A stretch of 64,000 bases of DNA from Streptomyces longispororuber (GTDB taxonomy: Bacteria > Actinomycetota > Actinomycetes > Streptomycetales > Streptomycetaceae): the NCBI RefSeq assembly GCF_024448165.1, contig NZ_JAMOLN010000008.1, positions 1 through 64,000 on the forward strand. The letters run 5' to 3'. Each line of letters starts with the position of its first letter. Position 1 is the first letter of the stretch. This document shows, in pieces, positions 34,779 through 42,089 of this stretch. The notes under the pieces were generated by a model. The model was not told where the DNA came from. It was given only the letters and a program-made list of their open reading frames with translations, and searched no databases. The translations under genes and the position numbers were made by a program.

Positions 34779-36023
34779 TCAGACCGTCAGTCCCGCGACG
34801 CGCAGTGCGTGCAGCACGTCCCGGTACCGCTCACCGGACACGGCGCGGGCCGCTTCGGCGACGAGCGGGACGAGCCGGCCGGGATCGCCCTCGGCGCTGC
34901 GGGCCGCTTCCTCGGGGGTGCGGCTGCGCACGTACGCGTCGAGGAGGGTCTGCGCCTCGCGCCGCCGGCCGTCGGCGTGCAGCAGACCGACCGCGTCCCC
35001 GATCTCCGCGGGCGGACGGGCGACGCCCTGGCGGAGCAACTGCCGGGCGTCGGCGTCGCGTCCGGCGGCGGCGAGCGCGTCGGCGACGGCGACCACCCGG
35101 CCCGGCGGCAGGGACGCCGCCTCCCACAGCAGGGTGGCCCAGTCGGCGCCGAGCCCGGCGCGGTGGAGTTCGGCGGCGAGCGGCGGCAGGTGGGCGGCAG
35201 GGCCGTGGGCGGCGTCGACGAGCACGATGTGGGCGTCACCGCTCCTGCCCTCCGTGCGGTGCCGGACGAGGGTGTGCACCGTCGCGGCGATGTGGGCGCG
35301 GGCCGTGGAGTCCACCTGCGGCGGCGCCGGGGCCACCGGGACGTCCTGCTCGGCTCCGGCGAAGCGGGCCCCGCGCGGGGTGGCGACGTCCGGTTCCGCT
35401 ACGGGAGTTGACGGCTGGTCGGGCGGTACGGGGGTGTCGTCCTCCGGCAGTCCGGCGAAGCGGGCGCCGCCGCGCTTGCGCTTCTTCGCGGGTGCGGCCG
35501 GGGCCGGGGACGCGTCGGCGCGCCCGCCCCGGGTCCGAGGCGCCGGCGGGGCCGCTTCCGGGCCGCCCAAGTCGGCCAGTCTCGACCGGAGTTCGGCCAC
35601 GCGGGCCGTCGCCCGGTCGTAGTCGTCCCTCGCCCAGGCCAGGTCCCGCTGGACCGGCTCCGCGTCCTCCCGGGTCGTCGCCGCGTCGAGCCGGCCGGCC
35701 AGTTCGCGCAGACGGTCGGTGGCGCCGCGCTGTTCGCGGGCCATCACGTCGATCCGGTCGACGAGCGCCTCGCGGCCGCCGGGCACCGCGTCGTGCACCC
35801 GCACCGACGCCCGGTACAGGGCCCTGGCGCGACCGGTCTCCCACGTCGCCCGCTCCGGCCCGTGGGCCGCGGCGAGGTCCTGGAGCAGCGCCTCGACGAC
35901 GTCCCAGGGCGGCACCTCGCGCCCGTCGAGACAGGCCGTCATGCCTTCGGGATCACGCTGCCAGAAGACTCCGCACCAGCCCGCTCCCTGGTCGATCCGG
36001 GCGGTGAGTCCGCGCAGATACAT
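34779..36023 (-). CDS. Hypothetical protein, 414 aa, with central disordered linker
   Basis: I do not recognise a function. The N-terminal ~60 residues (MYLRGLTARIDQGAGWCGVFWQRDPEGM) look like a conserved small domain. Residues ~75-150 are charged and helical with heptad character, so a coiled coil is likely. Then comes an Ala/Pro-rich linker with two copies of GARFAG, and the C-terminal ~170 residues are regular short Ala/Leu helices reminiscent of a solenoid. There is no signal peptide. The start is ATG 36023 because AAGGGAG lies 6 bases upstream; GTG 36101 would add 26 residues. Confidence 0.7.
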   Translation of the reverse strand: MYLRGLTARIDQGAGWCGVFWQRDPEGMTACLDGREVPPWDVVEALLQDLAAAHGPERATWETGRARALYRASVRVHDAVPGGREALVDRIDVMAREQRGATDRLRELAGRLDAATTREDAEPVQRDLAWARDDYDRATARVAELRSRLADLGGPEAAPPAPRTRGGRADASPAPAAPAKKRKRGGARFAGLPEDDTPVPPDQPSTPVAEPDVATPRGARFAGAEQDVPVAPAPPQVDSTARAHIAATVHTLVRHRTEGRSGDAHIVLVDAAHGPAAHLPPLAAELHRAGLGADWATLLWEAASLPPGRVVAVADALAAAGRDADARQLLRQGVARPPAEIGDAVGLLHADGRRREAQTLLDAYVRSRTPEEAARSAEGDPGRLVPLVAEAARAVSGERYRDVLHALRVAGLTV

Positions 36024-36179
36024 CGCGAACTCCCTTACCCGTTCCGGGAGTTGTTCCCCGTCCGTGACGCACCCCCACCGATCGCCGCACCCCTGGAGCA
36101 CTACGCTCCGGAAGGAAACACCCTCCGTGTTACGGGGCTGCTACGCGCGCTTTTCCGGGGTGCGCACGCGGCCGCGCGG

Positions 36180-36431
36180 TCAGGCGGGCACCAGGGCGCA
36201 GCGGATCACCAGCTCGTCCATCGAGATGCCCAGCTCGCGGGCGAGGGCGGCGACGGTGAAAAACGCCGGCGTCGGCGCCCGGCCCGTCTCGATCTTGCGC
36301 AGCGTCTCCACCGAGACGCCCGCGGCCGCGGCGACCTCGGTCATGCTGCGCTCCTGCCGCGCCGAGCGCAGCAGCTGTCCGAGCCGCTCGCCGCGCTCGC
36401 GCTCTTCCGGGGTCAAGGGGGTTCGCACCAT
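36180..36431 (-). CDS. XRE-family helix-turn-helix regulator
   Basis: An 83-residue single-domain Cro/CI-type DNA-binding protein. The helix-turn-helix is MTEVAAAAGVSVETLRKIETG (about residues 30-50), followed by PTPAFFTVAALARELGISMDEL. It has no effector domain. It is transcribed divergently from a methionine aminopeptidase gene, with only 62 bp between the two start codons, and the space carries one inverted repeat. A leaderless-type -10 (TAGACT) lies 6 bases before its ATG. It probably represses both promoters. Confidence 0.88.
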   Translation of the reverse strand: MVRTPLTPEERERGERLGQLLRSARQERSMTEVAAAAGVSVETLRKIETGRAPTPAFFTVAALARELGISMDELVIRCALVPA

Positions 36432-36437
36432 GCCGAC

Positions 36438-36443
36438 AGTCTA
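36438..36443 (-). promoter_or_regulatory. -10 element TAGACT of leaderless XRE gene
   Basis: On the minus strand TAGACT is followed by 6 bases and the ATG at 36431, without a Shine-Dalgarno sequence. Confidence 0.5.
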
Positions 36444-36458
36444 CCCGAGCACCGATTC

Positions 36459-36485
36459 CTATACCGGATTCAAATACCGGTATAG
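36459..36485. promoter_or_regulatory. Inverted repeat operator between XRE gene and map
   Basis: CTATACCGG (36459-36467) and CCGGTATAG (36477-36485) are perfect 9-base arms around a 9-base spacer. The right arm overlaps the map -10. The arms contain the 10-bp palindrome ATACCGGTAT at its junction. It is a likely binding site for the adjacent XRE protein. Confidence 0.65.
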
Positions 36486-36486
36486 T
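36481..36486 (+). promoter_or_regulatory. -10 element TATAGT of leaderless map
   Basis: TATAGT is close to the ideal TATAAT and is followed by exactly 7 bases and the ATG at 36494. Confidence 0.6.
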
Positions 36487-36493
36487 TATTGGC

Positions 36494-37261
36494 ATGGTGG
36501 AACTGAAGACGGACACATCGATCGACGCGATGCGGGAGGCGGGCCGTGTCGTGGCGCAGGCCCTGACCACCGCGCGCAAGCACGCCGCCGTGGGCGTGAG
36601 CCTGCTGGAGCTCGACGAGGTGGCGCACCAGGTGCTGCGCGACGCGGGCGCGACCTCACCCTTCCTCGGCTACCGGCCCTCCTTCGCGACGACCCCTTTC
36701 CCCGCGGTGCTCTGCACATCCGTGAACGACGCGATCGTGCACGGCATCCCCACGAAGTACCGGCTGCGCGACGGGGACCTCGTCTCCATCGACTTCGGGG
36801 CCCGGCTGGACGGCTGGGTGGGCGACTCCGCGGTCAGCTTCACGGTCGGCACCCCGCGCCCCGCGGACCTCACGCTCGTCGAGACCGCCGAGCGGGCCCT
36901 GGCGGCGGGCATCGCGGCGGCCGTGGTCGGGAACCGGATCGGCGACATCGCGCACGCGGTCGGCACGGTCTGCCGCGCGGGCGGGTACGGCGTCCCGCAG
37001 GACTTCGGCGGGCACGGCGTGGGGCGGCAGATGCACGAGGACCCGTCGGTGCCGAACGAGGGACGCCCGGGCCGCGGCATGCCGCTGCGCCACGGCATGG
37101 TCCTGGCCATCGAGCCGATGCTGATCGGCGGCGGCACGGACGGCTACCACGAGGCGCCGGACGGCTGGACGCTGTGCACGAACGACGGCTCCCGCGCGGC
37201 GCACGCCGAGCACACGGTGGCGATCACGGACGCGGGGCCGCGCATCCTGACCGCGCTCTAG
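36494..37261 (+). CDS. map: Type I methionine aminopeptidase
   Basis: A 255-residue metalloprotease that removes the initiator Met. All five metal ligands are present: Asp100 (SIDFG), Asp111 (WVGDSA), His174 (GGHGVGRQMHE), Glu207 (AIEPM) and Glu239 (AEHTVAI). There is no N-terminal zinc-finger or SH3-binding extension. It is not next to rpsM, infA or adk, where the housekeeping map usually lies, so I infer a second copy. It is leaderless and controlled with a divergent XRE gene, which suggests induced rather than constitutive use. Confidence 0.93.
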   Translation: MVELKTDTSIDAMREAGRVVAQALTTARKHAAVGVSLLELDEVAHQVLRDAGATSPFLGYRPSFATTPFPAVLCTSVNDAIVHGIPTKYRLRDGDLVSIDFGARLDGWVGDSAVSFTVGTPRPADLTLVETAERALAAGIAAAVVGNRIGDIAHAVGTVCRAGGYGVPQDFGGHGVGRQMHEDPSVPNEGRPGRGMPLRHGMVLAIEPMLIGGGTDGYHEAPDGWTLCTNDGSRAAHAEHTVAITDAGPRILTAL

Positions 37262-37282
37262 GCGCCGGTGCCGCGGGGGACG

Positions 37283-38239
37283 TCAGCGGTCCTGGCGGTC
37301 CAGGACCTCCATGACGTAGAGGACCGCCCGGCCGGCCGGCACGGCGACGCCGCCCCTGGTCGTGGTGAAGCCGGGCCGGTAGCGGGCCGGCACGGCGATC
37401 TGCACCCGGCTGCCGACCCGCACCCCGCGCAGCGCCTCGAACACCCCGGGCGGCACCGCGTCCGGGGTGACGACGAACCCGTTCGGCCCGGTCACCGCGT
37501 ACGTGGAGCGGTACGGCGCCCGCTGCCCCCACGCCCAGGACGCGTACTGCACGACGGCGACGTCGCCCCGCTGCAGGACCGGTCCGCGGCCCTCGGCCAG
37601 CGTGCGGACATCGAGCCTGCGCGGCGCGCCCCGGCCCCAGCTGGTCACCTGGGGCGCCCGGTCGGCCCGGACGGCGACGACCGGCGTCCCGTCCCGCGCA
37701 CCGCCCGGCCCGCCCGGCGCCTCGGCCTCGACGGGCGGGATGCGCTGGTCGACGCCGTACCCGCCGATCACGTCGAAGACGAGTACCAGGTGGTCGCCCG
37801 CGGCGACCCGGGCGGGCGCCACGTCGCGCGGCGCGAGGCCGCTCGCGGCCGGGCCGACCAGCAGCACCCGGCTGCCCGCCCGGCGGCCGACGAGCGCCCG
37901 GTCCCAGGCGCGCGGCCCGTGCGCGCCGTCGAAGGCGACCGTCGTCGGCTGGGTGAGGCCCCAGGTCGACACGAGCTTCCTGTTGCCCTCCCAGGTCCTC
38001 ATCTCCACGTCGGTGACGACGACCTGCCCCTTCCGCACCTCGGGTCCCGGCCCCTCGTGCAGCACCGTCGTCCGGGACCCTTCGGGGGCGGGCCGGTCCG
38101 GCACGGCGATCACCGGCCGGGTGCCGACGGCACCGCTGACGTCGGGAACGTTCTCGGCTGCGGGGGCCGCGCAGGCCGCCGCGCCCGCGGCCAGCAGGGC
38201 GAAGGCGGCTGCGCCGGTGCGCACGGACGACGTCGGCAC
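37283..38239 (-). CDS. FKBP-type peptidyl-prolyl isomerase-like lipoprotein
   Basis: A 318-residue exported protein. The signal peptide ends near Cys23 (GAAACAAP), a plausible but weak lipobox. Two FKBP-like domains follow: the first contains VLHEGPGPEVRKGQVVVTDVEM...WDRALVGRRAGSRVLL, the second LAEGRGPVLQRGDVAVVQYASWAWG...GVFEALRGVRVGSRVQIAVP. Both keep the 'leaky FKBP' frame but many active-site aromatics differ, so isomerase activity is uncertain. It probably acts as a chaperone outside the membrane. The start is GTG 38239 with GGAGGA 5 bases upstream. Confidence 0.8.
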   Translation of the reverse strand: MPTSSVRTGAAAFALLAAGAAACAAPAAENVPDVSGAVGTRPVIAVPDRPAPEGSRTTVLHEGPGPEVRKGQVVVTDVEMRTWEGNRKLVSTWGLTQPTTVAFDGAHGPRAWDRALVGRRAGSRVLLVGPAASGLAPRDVAPARVAAGDHLVLVFDVIGGYGVDQRIPPVEAEAPGGPGGARDGTPVVAVRADRAPQVTSWGRGAPRRLDVRTLAEGRGPVLQRGDVAVVQYASWAWGQRAPYRSTYAVTGPNGFVVTPDAVPPGVFEALRGVRVGSRVQIAVPARYRPGFTTTRGGVAVPAGRAVLYVMEVLDRQDR

Positions 38240-38427
38240 GGAGGTCCTCCAGGGGTGTGGGGGCGTTGGTGTCCGAGCGTGACCGCAGCGGCCGCCGGGG
38301 TGCCGCATCCGTGCCCCGACACACCGGTCGCCGTACGCCTGGCGGGTGTACGGCGACGGGTACCGCCCCGCGACGCCCGGACCTGGAGCAGCCCGGGCGG
38401 GCGCGCGGGCCCGCCCCGGCGGAGCGC

Positions 38428-39108
38428 TCAGCGGGACGGTGCCACGAGCCCCAACTCGTAGGCCGTGATGACCAGTTGGACACGATCACGGGCGCCGAGC
38501 TTGGTGAAGAGGCGCGCCACGTGCGATTTGGTCGTGGCGACGCTGATGAAGAGCTCCTCGGCGATCTCCTGGTTGGAGCGGCCGAGCCCGACCAGGGTCA
38601 GCACCTCCCGCTCCCGCTCCGTGATGCCCTCGACGGGGCGCGGCGAGCGCGCGGCCTCCGGTCCCGGGCGTCCCACGAAGTCGGCGATCAGCCGGCGGGT
38701 GACGGCGGGTGCGATGAGGGCGTCCCCGGCGGCGACCACCCGGACCGCCGCGAGGATCTCCTCCAGTTGCATGTCCTTCACGGCGAAGCCGCTGGCGCCC
38801 GCGCGCAGCGCCCCGTACACGTAGTCGTCCTCGTCGAAGGTGGTCAGCACGAGCACCCGGCTGCCGCTCTCGCCCGCCATGATCCGCCGGGTCGCCTCGA
38901 TGCCGTCCGTGCCGGGCATCCGGATGTCCATCACCACGACGTCGGGCCGCAGGCTCGCGGCCAGTTCGACCGCCTCCGCCCCGTCACCCGCCTCGCCGAC
39001 GACGTCCAGGTCGTCGGTGTCCGCGATGAGGACGCGCAGCCCGGAGCGGACCAGCGGCTGGTCGTCGACGAGCAGCACCCGTACCGTCCTCGCCGTCCGG
39101 GACGTCAT
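38428..39108 (-). CDS. NarL/LuxR-type response regulator (second pair)
   Basis: A 226-residue regulator. The receiver has VLLVDDQPLVRSGLRVLIAD, the phospho-acceptor Asp in VVVMDIRMPGTDGIEA, Thr in VLVLTTFDEDDY and Lys in FAVKDMQLEEIL. The LuxR helix-turn-helix is ITEREREVLTLVGLGRSNQEIAEELFISVATTKSHVARLFTKL. It overlaps the kinase gene by 4 bases. It probably controls the divergent ABC exporter. Confidence 0.95.
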   Translation of the reverse strand: MTSRTARTVRVLLVDDQPLVRSGLRVLIADTDDLDVVGEAGDGAEAVELAASLRPDVVVMDIRMPGTDGIEATRRIMAGESGSRVLVLTTFDEDDYVYGALRAGASGFAVKDMQLEEILAAVRVVAAGDALIAPAVTRRLIADFVGRPGPEAARSPRPVEGITEREREVLTLVGLGRSNQEIAEELFISVATTKSHVARLFTKLGARDRVQLVITAYELGLVAPSR

Positions 39109-40259
39109 CGCGCCGCCTCCGGCAGCGGGATCCGCGCCGCCACCCGGAATCCGCCCTCCGGCCGCGGCCCCGCGCTGAACTCGCCGTGCAACAGGCTCAC
39201 CCGCTCCCCCATCCCCGTGATCCCGAACCCCGTACCCGGTGATCCTGCCGTGGTGCCCCGCCCCGCGTCCACGATCTCCAGCACCAGGTCCGTGTCGCCG
39301 AACGAGACCAGGACCCGGCACGTGTCGGTGCCGGCGTGCCGGACGACGTTGGTCAGGGACTCCTGCACGATCCGGTACGCCGCGAGGTCGACGTCGGCGG
39401 GCAGCGGCCGTTGCGCGCCACTGCGGACGACCTCGACGTGCACGCCCGCGTCCCGTGCGGTGACTTCGGTGAGGCCGGCGAGGTCGGCGAGGCCGGTCGC
39501 GGGGGTCAGGGGTGCGGCGCCGCCGGGTTCGGCGCGGCGCAGGGCGACCAGGGTGCGGCGCAGGCCCTGGAGCGTCTCCCGGCTGGTCGTCTCGATGGCC
39601 GCCAGCGCCTCGCGCGCCTCCTTCGGCCGGGTCTCGATGACCCGGCTCGCGACCCCCGACTGGATCGCGATGACGCCGATGCTGTGGGACACCATGTCGT
39701 GCAACTCCCGTGCGATCCGCAGCCGTTCGGCGGTCACGGCCTCGGCGACGGCCTGGTCGTGCAGGGCCTCGGCGTGCTGCCGCCGCTCGCGCCCGAGCAG
39801 GCCGATCATGCACGCGACGAGCAGAACGAGCAGGGCGACGACACCGAATCCGATCTGGTTCTCGGACCGCGCGAAGAATGCGATGCCGGCGGCCTGCGCG
39901 ACGAAGGACAGCGCGATCCCGGCGGACGCCTTGGCGCGCGAACCGCGGGCGATCAGATACCCGAGCACCACGTCGGCCGAGACGAACGCCACCAGGTTCG
40001 TCTGCCGCGAGTCGTCGAAGAGGCCGTGCGTGGGCTGCGCGGCGACCGCGAGCAGGGTGCCGACCAGCGCCACGACGAGCCCGAACAGCGGCGCTCGCCG
40101 CACCACCCCCACCAGCAGCACGGCCGACAGGGTCACTCCCAGCGCGCGCACCGACGGCAGCACCATCGACGAGCCGAACAGCGAGAGGGACACCGCGAGC
40201 GGGTACAGGACGAGCCCGCACCAGGCGGCGGCGCCCCGGGAGTGGGAGGTTGCGTTCAC
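39105..40259 (-). CDS. Two-component sensor histidine kinase (second pair)
   Basis: A 384-residue membrane kinase with about five hydrophobic helices in its first 150 residues. The HisKA_3 phospho-acceptor is the His in RIARELHDMVSHSIGVIAIQSG; the ATPase domain shows YRIVQESLTNVVRHAG and GTGFGITGMGERVSLLHG. The GTG at 40259 has a leaderless-type -10 (TACGCT) 7 bases upstream. The gene is divergent from an ABC ATPase/permease pair, a layout typical of systems that sense cell-envelope stress or peptide antibiotics; the signal itself is unknown. Confidence 0.93.
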   Translation of the reverse strand: MNATSHSRGAAAWCGLVLYPLAVSLSLFGSSMVLPSVRALGVTLSAVLLVGVVRRAPLFGLVVALVGTLLAVAAQPTHGLFDDSRQTNLVAFVSADVVLGYLIARGSRAKASAGIALSFVAQAAGIAFFARSENQIGFGVVALLVLLVACMIGLLGRERRQHAEALHDQAVAEAVTAERLRIARELHDMVSHSIGVIAIQSGVASRVIETRPKEAREALAAIETTSRETLQGLRRTLVALRRAEPGGAAPLTPATGLADLAGLTEVTARDAGVHVEVVRSGAQRPLPADVDLAAYRIVQESLTNVVRHAGTDTCRVLVSFGDTDLVLEIVDAGRGTTAGSPGTGFGITGMGERVSLLHGEFSAGPRPEGGFRVAARIPLPEAAR

Positions 40260-40266
40260 ACGGGTG

Positions 40267-40272
40267 AGCGTA
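40267..40272 (-). promoter_or_regulatory. -10 element TACGCT of leaderless kinase gene
   Basis: On the minus strand TACGCT is followed by 7 bases and the GTG at 40259. No ribosome-binding site is visible. Confidence 0.45.
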
Positions 40273-40292
40273 CGAGGGCGGGTGCGCGCCCG

Positions 40293-40322
40293 GCATCCGT
40301 CCACGGGATGCAGCCCATGGGC
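40293..40322. promoter_or_regulatory. Adjacent dyads in the kinase/ABC divergent promoter region
   Basis: GCATCC (40293-40298) pairs with GGATGC (40306-40311), and the 10-bp palindrome GCCCATGGGC follows at 40313-40322. They lie in the ~100-bp gap between the divergent genes and could bind the response regulator. The second is short and may be chance. Confidence 0.4.
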
Positions 40323-40361
40323 CGATGCGAGCCCGCACCGTACGGCGGCACGGTGGCGTAC

Positions 40362-41273
40362 GTGATCGAAGTCAGCGAACTCACCAAGCGATACGGCCGC
40401 AGGACGGCCGTCGACGGCCTGTCCTTCACGGTGCGGCCCGGGGTCGTCACCGGGTTCCTCGGACCGAACGGGGCGGGCAAGACCACGACGCTGCGGGTGC
40501 TGCTCGGCCTGGACGCGCCGACCGCCGGCACGGCGACGGTGGGCGGGGTGCCGTTCGCCTCGCATCCGCGCGGCCTGCGGCACGCCGGCGCCCTGCTCGA
40601 CGCGCAGCAGGTGCACGGCGGCCGGACCGCGCACGCCCATCTCGCGGCGCTCGCCCGCAGCAACGGACTGCCCGCGCGGCGGGTGTCCGACGTGCTCGCG
40701 GAGGTCGGTCTCGAGGCGGCCGCGCAGCGCCGGATCGGCGGTTTCTCACTGGGCATGAAGCAGCGTCTGGGCGTGGCGGCGGCGCTGCTCGGCGACCCGC
40801 CGGCCCTGCTGTTCGACGAGCCGTTCAACGGGATGGACCCGGCGGGCGTGCTGTGGCTGCGCGGCCTGTTCCGGCGGCTCGCCGACGAGGGCCGCACCGT
40901 GTTCCTGTCGAGCCATCTGATGTCCGAGATGCAGTCCACGGCGAGCGAGTTGATCGTCGTCGGGCAGGGCCGGCTGGTCGCGGCCGAGCCGCTGAGCGCG
41001 TTCGCGGCGCGGGCCGGGCGGCGATGCGTCGTCGTGGGCTCCCCGGACGCGACGGAGCTGGCACCGCGGCTCACGGCGGCCGGCGCGGAGGTGGTGCCGG
41101 AGTCGGCCGAGCGCCTGGTGGTGACGGGACTGCCCGCGGACCGGATCGGCGCGCTCGCCCTCGCGCACCACATCGTGCTGCACGAACTGACCACCCGTAC
41201 CGCCTCGTTGGAGGAAGCCTTCATGGCACTGACCGCCGACCACGTCGAGTACCCGGCGGGGGCCGCCCGATGA
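40362..41273 (+). CDS. ABC transporter ATP-binding protein (drug/lantibiotic exporter type)
   Basis: A 303-residue ATPase: Walker A GPNGAGKTTT, signature FSLGMKQRLGVAAALLG, Walker B ALLFDEPFNGMDPAG, and H-loop LSSHLMSEM. The C-terminal ~80 residues form the regulatory extension typical of CcmA/DrrA-like exporter ATPases. GTG 40362 gives the usual N-terminus VIEVSELTKRYG; GTG 40353, behind a TACGGC hexamer, is an alternative. It overlaps the permease gene by ATGA. Confidence 0.92.
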   Translation: MIEVSELTKRYGRRTAVDGLSFTVRPGVVTGFLGPNGAGKTTTLRVLLGLDAPTAGTATVGGVPFASHPRGLRHAGALLDAQQVHGGRTAHAHLAALARSNGLPARRVSDVLAEVGLEAAAQRRIGGFSLGMKQRLGVAAALLGDPPALLFDEPFNGMDPAGVLWLRGLFRRLADEGRTVFLSSHLMSEMQSTASELIVVGQGRLVAAEPLSAFAARAGRRCVVVGSPDATELAPRLTAAGAEVVPESAERLVVTGLPADRIGALALAHHIVLHELTTRTASLEEAFMALTADHVEYPAGAAR

Positions 41274-42082
41274 GCGCGGCGACCGAGCGGGCGCGCTTCG
41301 GCGATCTCCTCGCCGCCGAGTGGATCAAGATCCGGTCGCTGCGGTCCACGCCGTGGGTGCTCGCCCTGGTCACGCTGACCGTCCTGACGAGCGCGGCCAT
41401 CGCCGCGTACGGCGACTACCGCAACTACCCGCACTACAACGGTCGGGACCAGCGCGAGCACGTGTGGTCGCTCGGCGACGCGTTCCCCGCGGAGGGCTGT
41501 CTGACGCTGATGCTGGCGGCGGGCAGCGTCGGAGCGATCGTCGTCGTCAGCGAGTACGGCAGCGGGCTGATCCGGACGACGACGGTGGCGGTGCCCGCGC
41601 GGCGTGCGGTGCTGCTGGCGAAGGCGGCGGTGACGGCCCTGCTGTGGACGGGGGTGGGTCTGGTCTGCGCCCTCGGCTCGTTCGCGGTGTCGCAGGGGAT
41701 CCTGGCCGGCCGGGACGCCGCGGTGCCGCTCACGGACGCGGGTTCGCTGCGGGCGGTCGCCGCGTCGACGCTGCTCGCGCCGGTGTGCGCACTCATCGGG
41801 TTCGGCCTGGGCGTCCTGGTGCGGCACAGCGCGACGACGATGGTCGGGACCGCGTTCACGCTGCTGATGCTGCCGGTGTTCTTCTCCTCGCGCGAGCCGT
41901 GGGTCGAGCGGATCGATCACATGATGGTGCAGAGCGCCTGGCAGCGGCTCGTCACGCTCTACGGCTGGGGTCCGGAGGCGTACGGCGGCGCGACGGTCGC
42001 CGGGGCCTGGACGGTGTTCGCCGTCTGGCCGCTGGTGGCCGTCGCGCTCGCCCTGCTCGTCGTACGTCACCGGGACGTCTGA
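41270..42082 (+). CDS. ABC transporter permease (ABC-2 type)
   Basis: A 270-residue membrane protein with six hydrophobic segments. It begins FGDLLAAEWIKIRSLRSTPWVLALV, the usual amphipathic opening of Streptomyces ABC-2 permeases. A large outer loop (residues ~45-75) and EYGSGLIRTTTVAVPARRAVLLAKA in the first cytoplasmic loop are also typical. It works with the preceding ATPase as an exporter, likely controlled by the divergent two-component system. Confidence 0.88.
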   Translation: MSAATERARFGDLLAAEWIKIRSLRSTPWVLALVTLTVLTSAAIAAYGDYRNYPHYNGRDQREHVWSLGDAFPAEGCLTLMLAAGSVGAIVVVSEYGSGLIRTTTVAVPARRAVLLAKAAVTALLWTGVGLVCALGSFAVSQGILAGRDAAVPLTDAGSLRAVAASTLLAPVCALIGFGLGVLVRHSATTMVGTAFTLLMLPVFFSSREPWVERIDHMMVQSAWQRLVTLYGWGPEAYGGATVAGAWTVFAVWPLVAVALALLVVRHRDV

Positions 42083-42089
42083 CGTCCTG

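Noticed and set aside
32377..35622. 1081-residue open frame on the plus strand
   Set aside because: Shadow of the aminotransferase, nitrilase and hypothetical genes on the other strand; low-complexity translation and no start context.
36180..37261. XRE/map as a toxin-antitoxin module
   Set aside because: The genes are divergent rather than an operon, and MetAP keeps all five metal ligands with no sign of toxicity; kept as a regulatory finding only.
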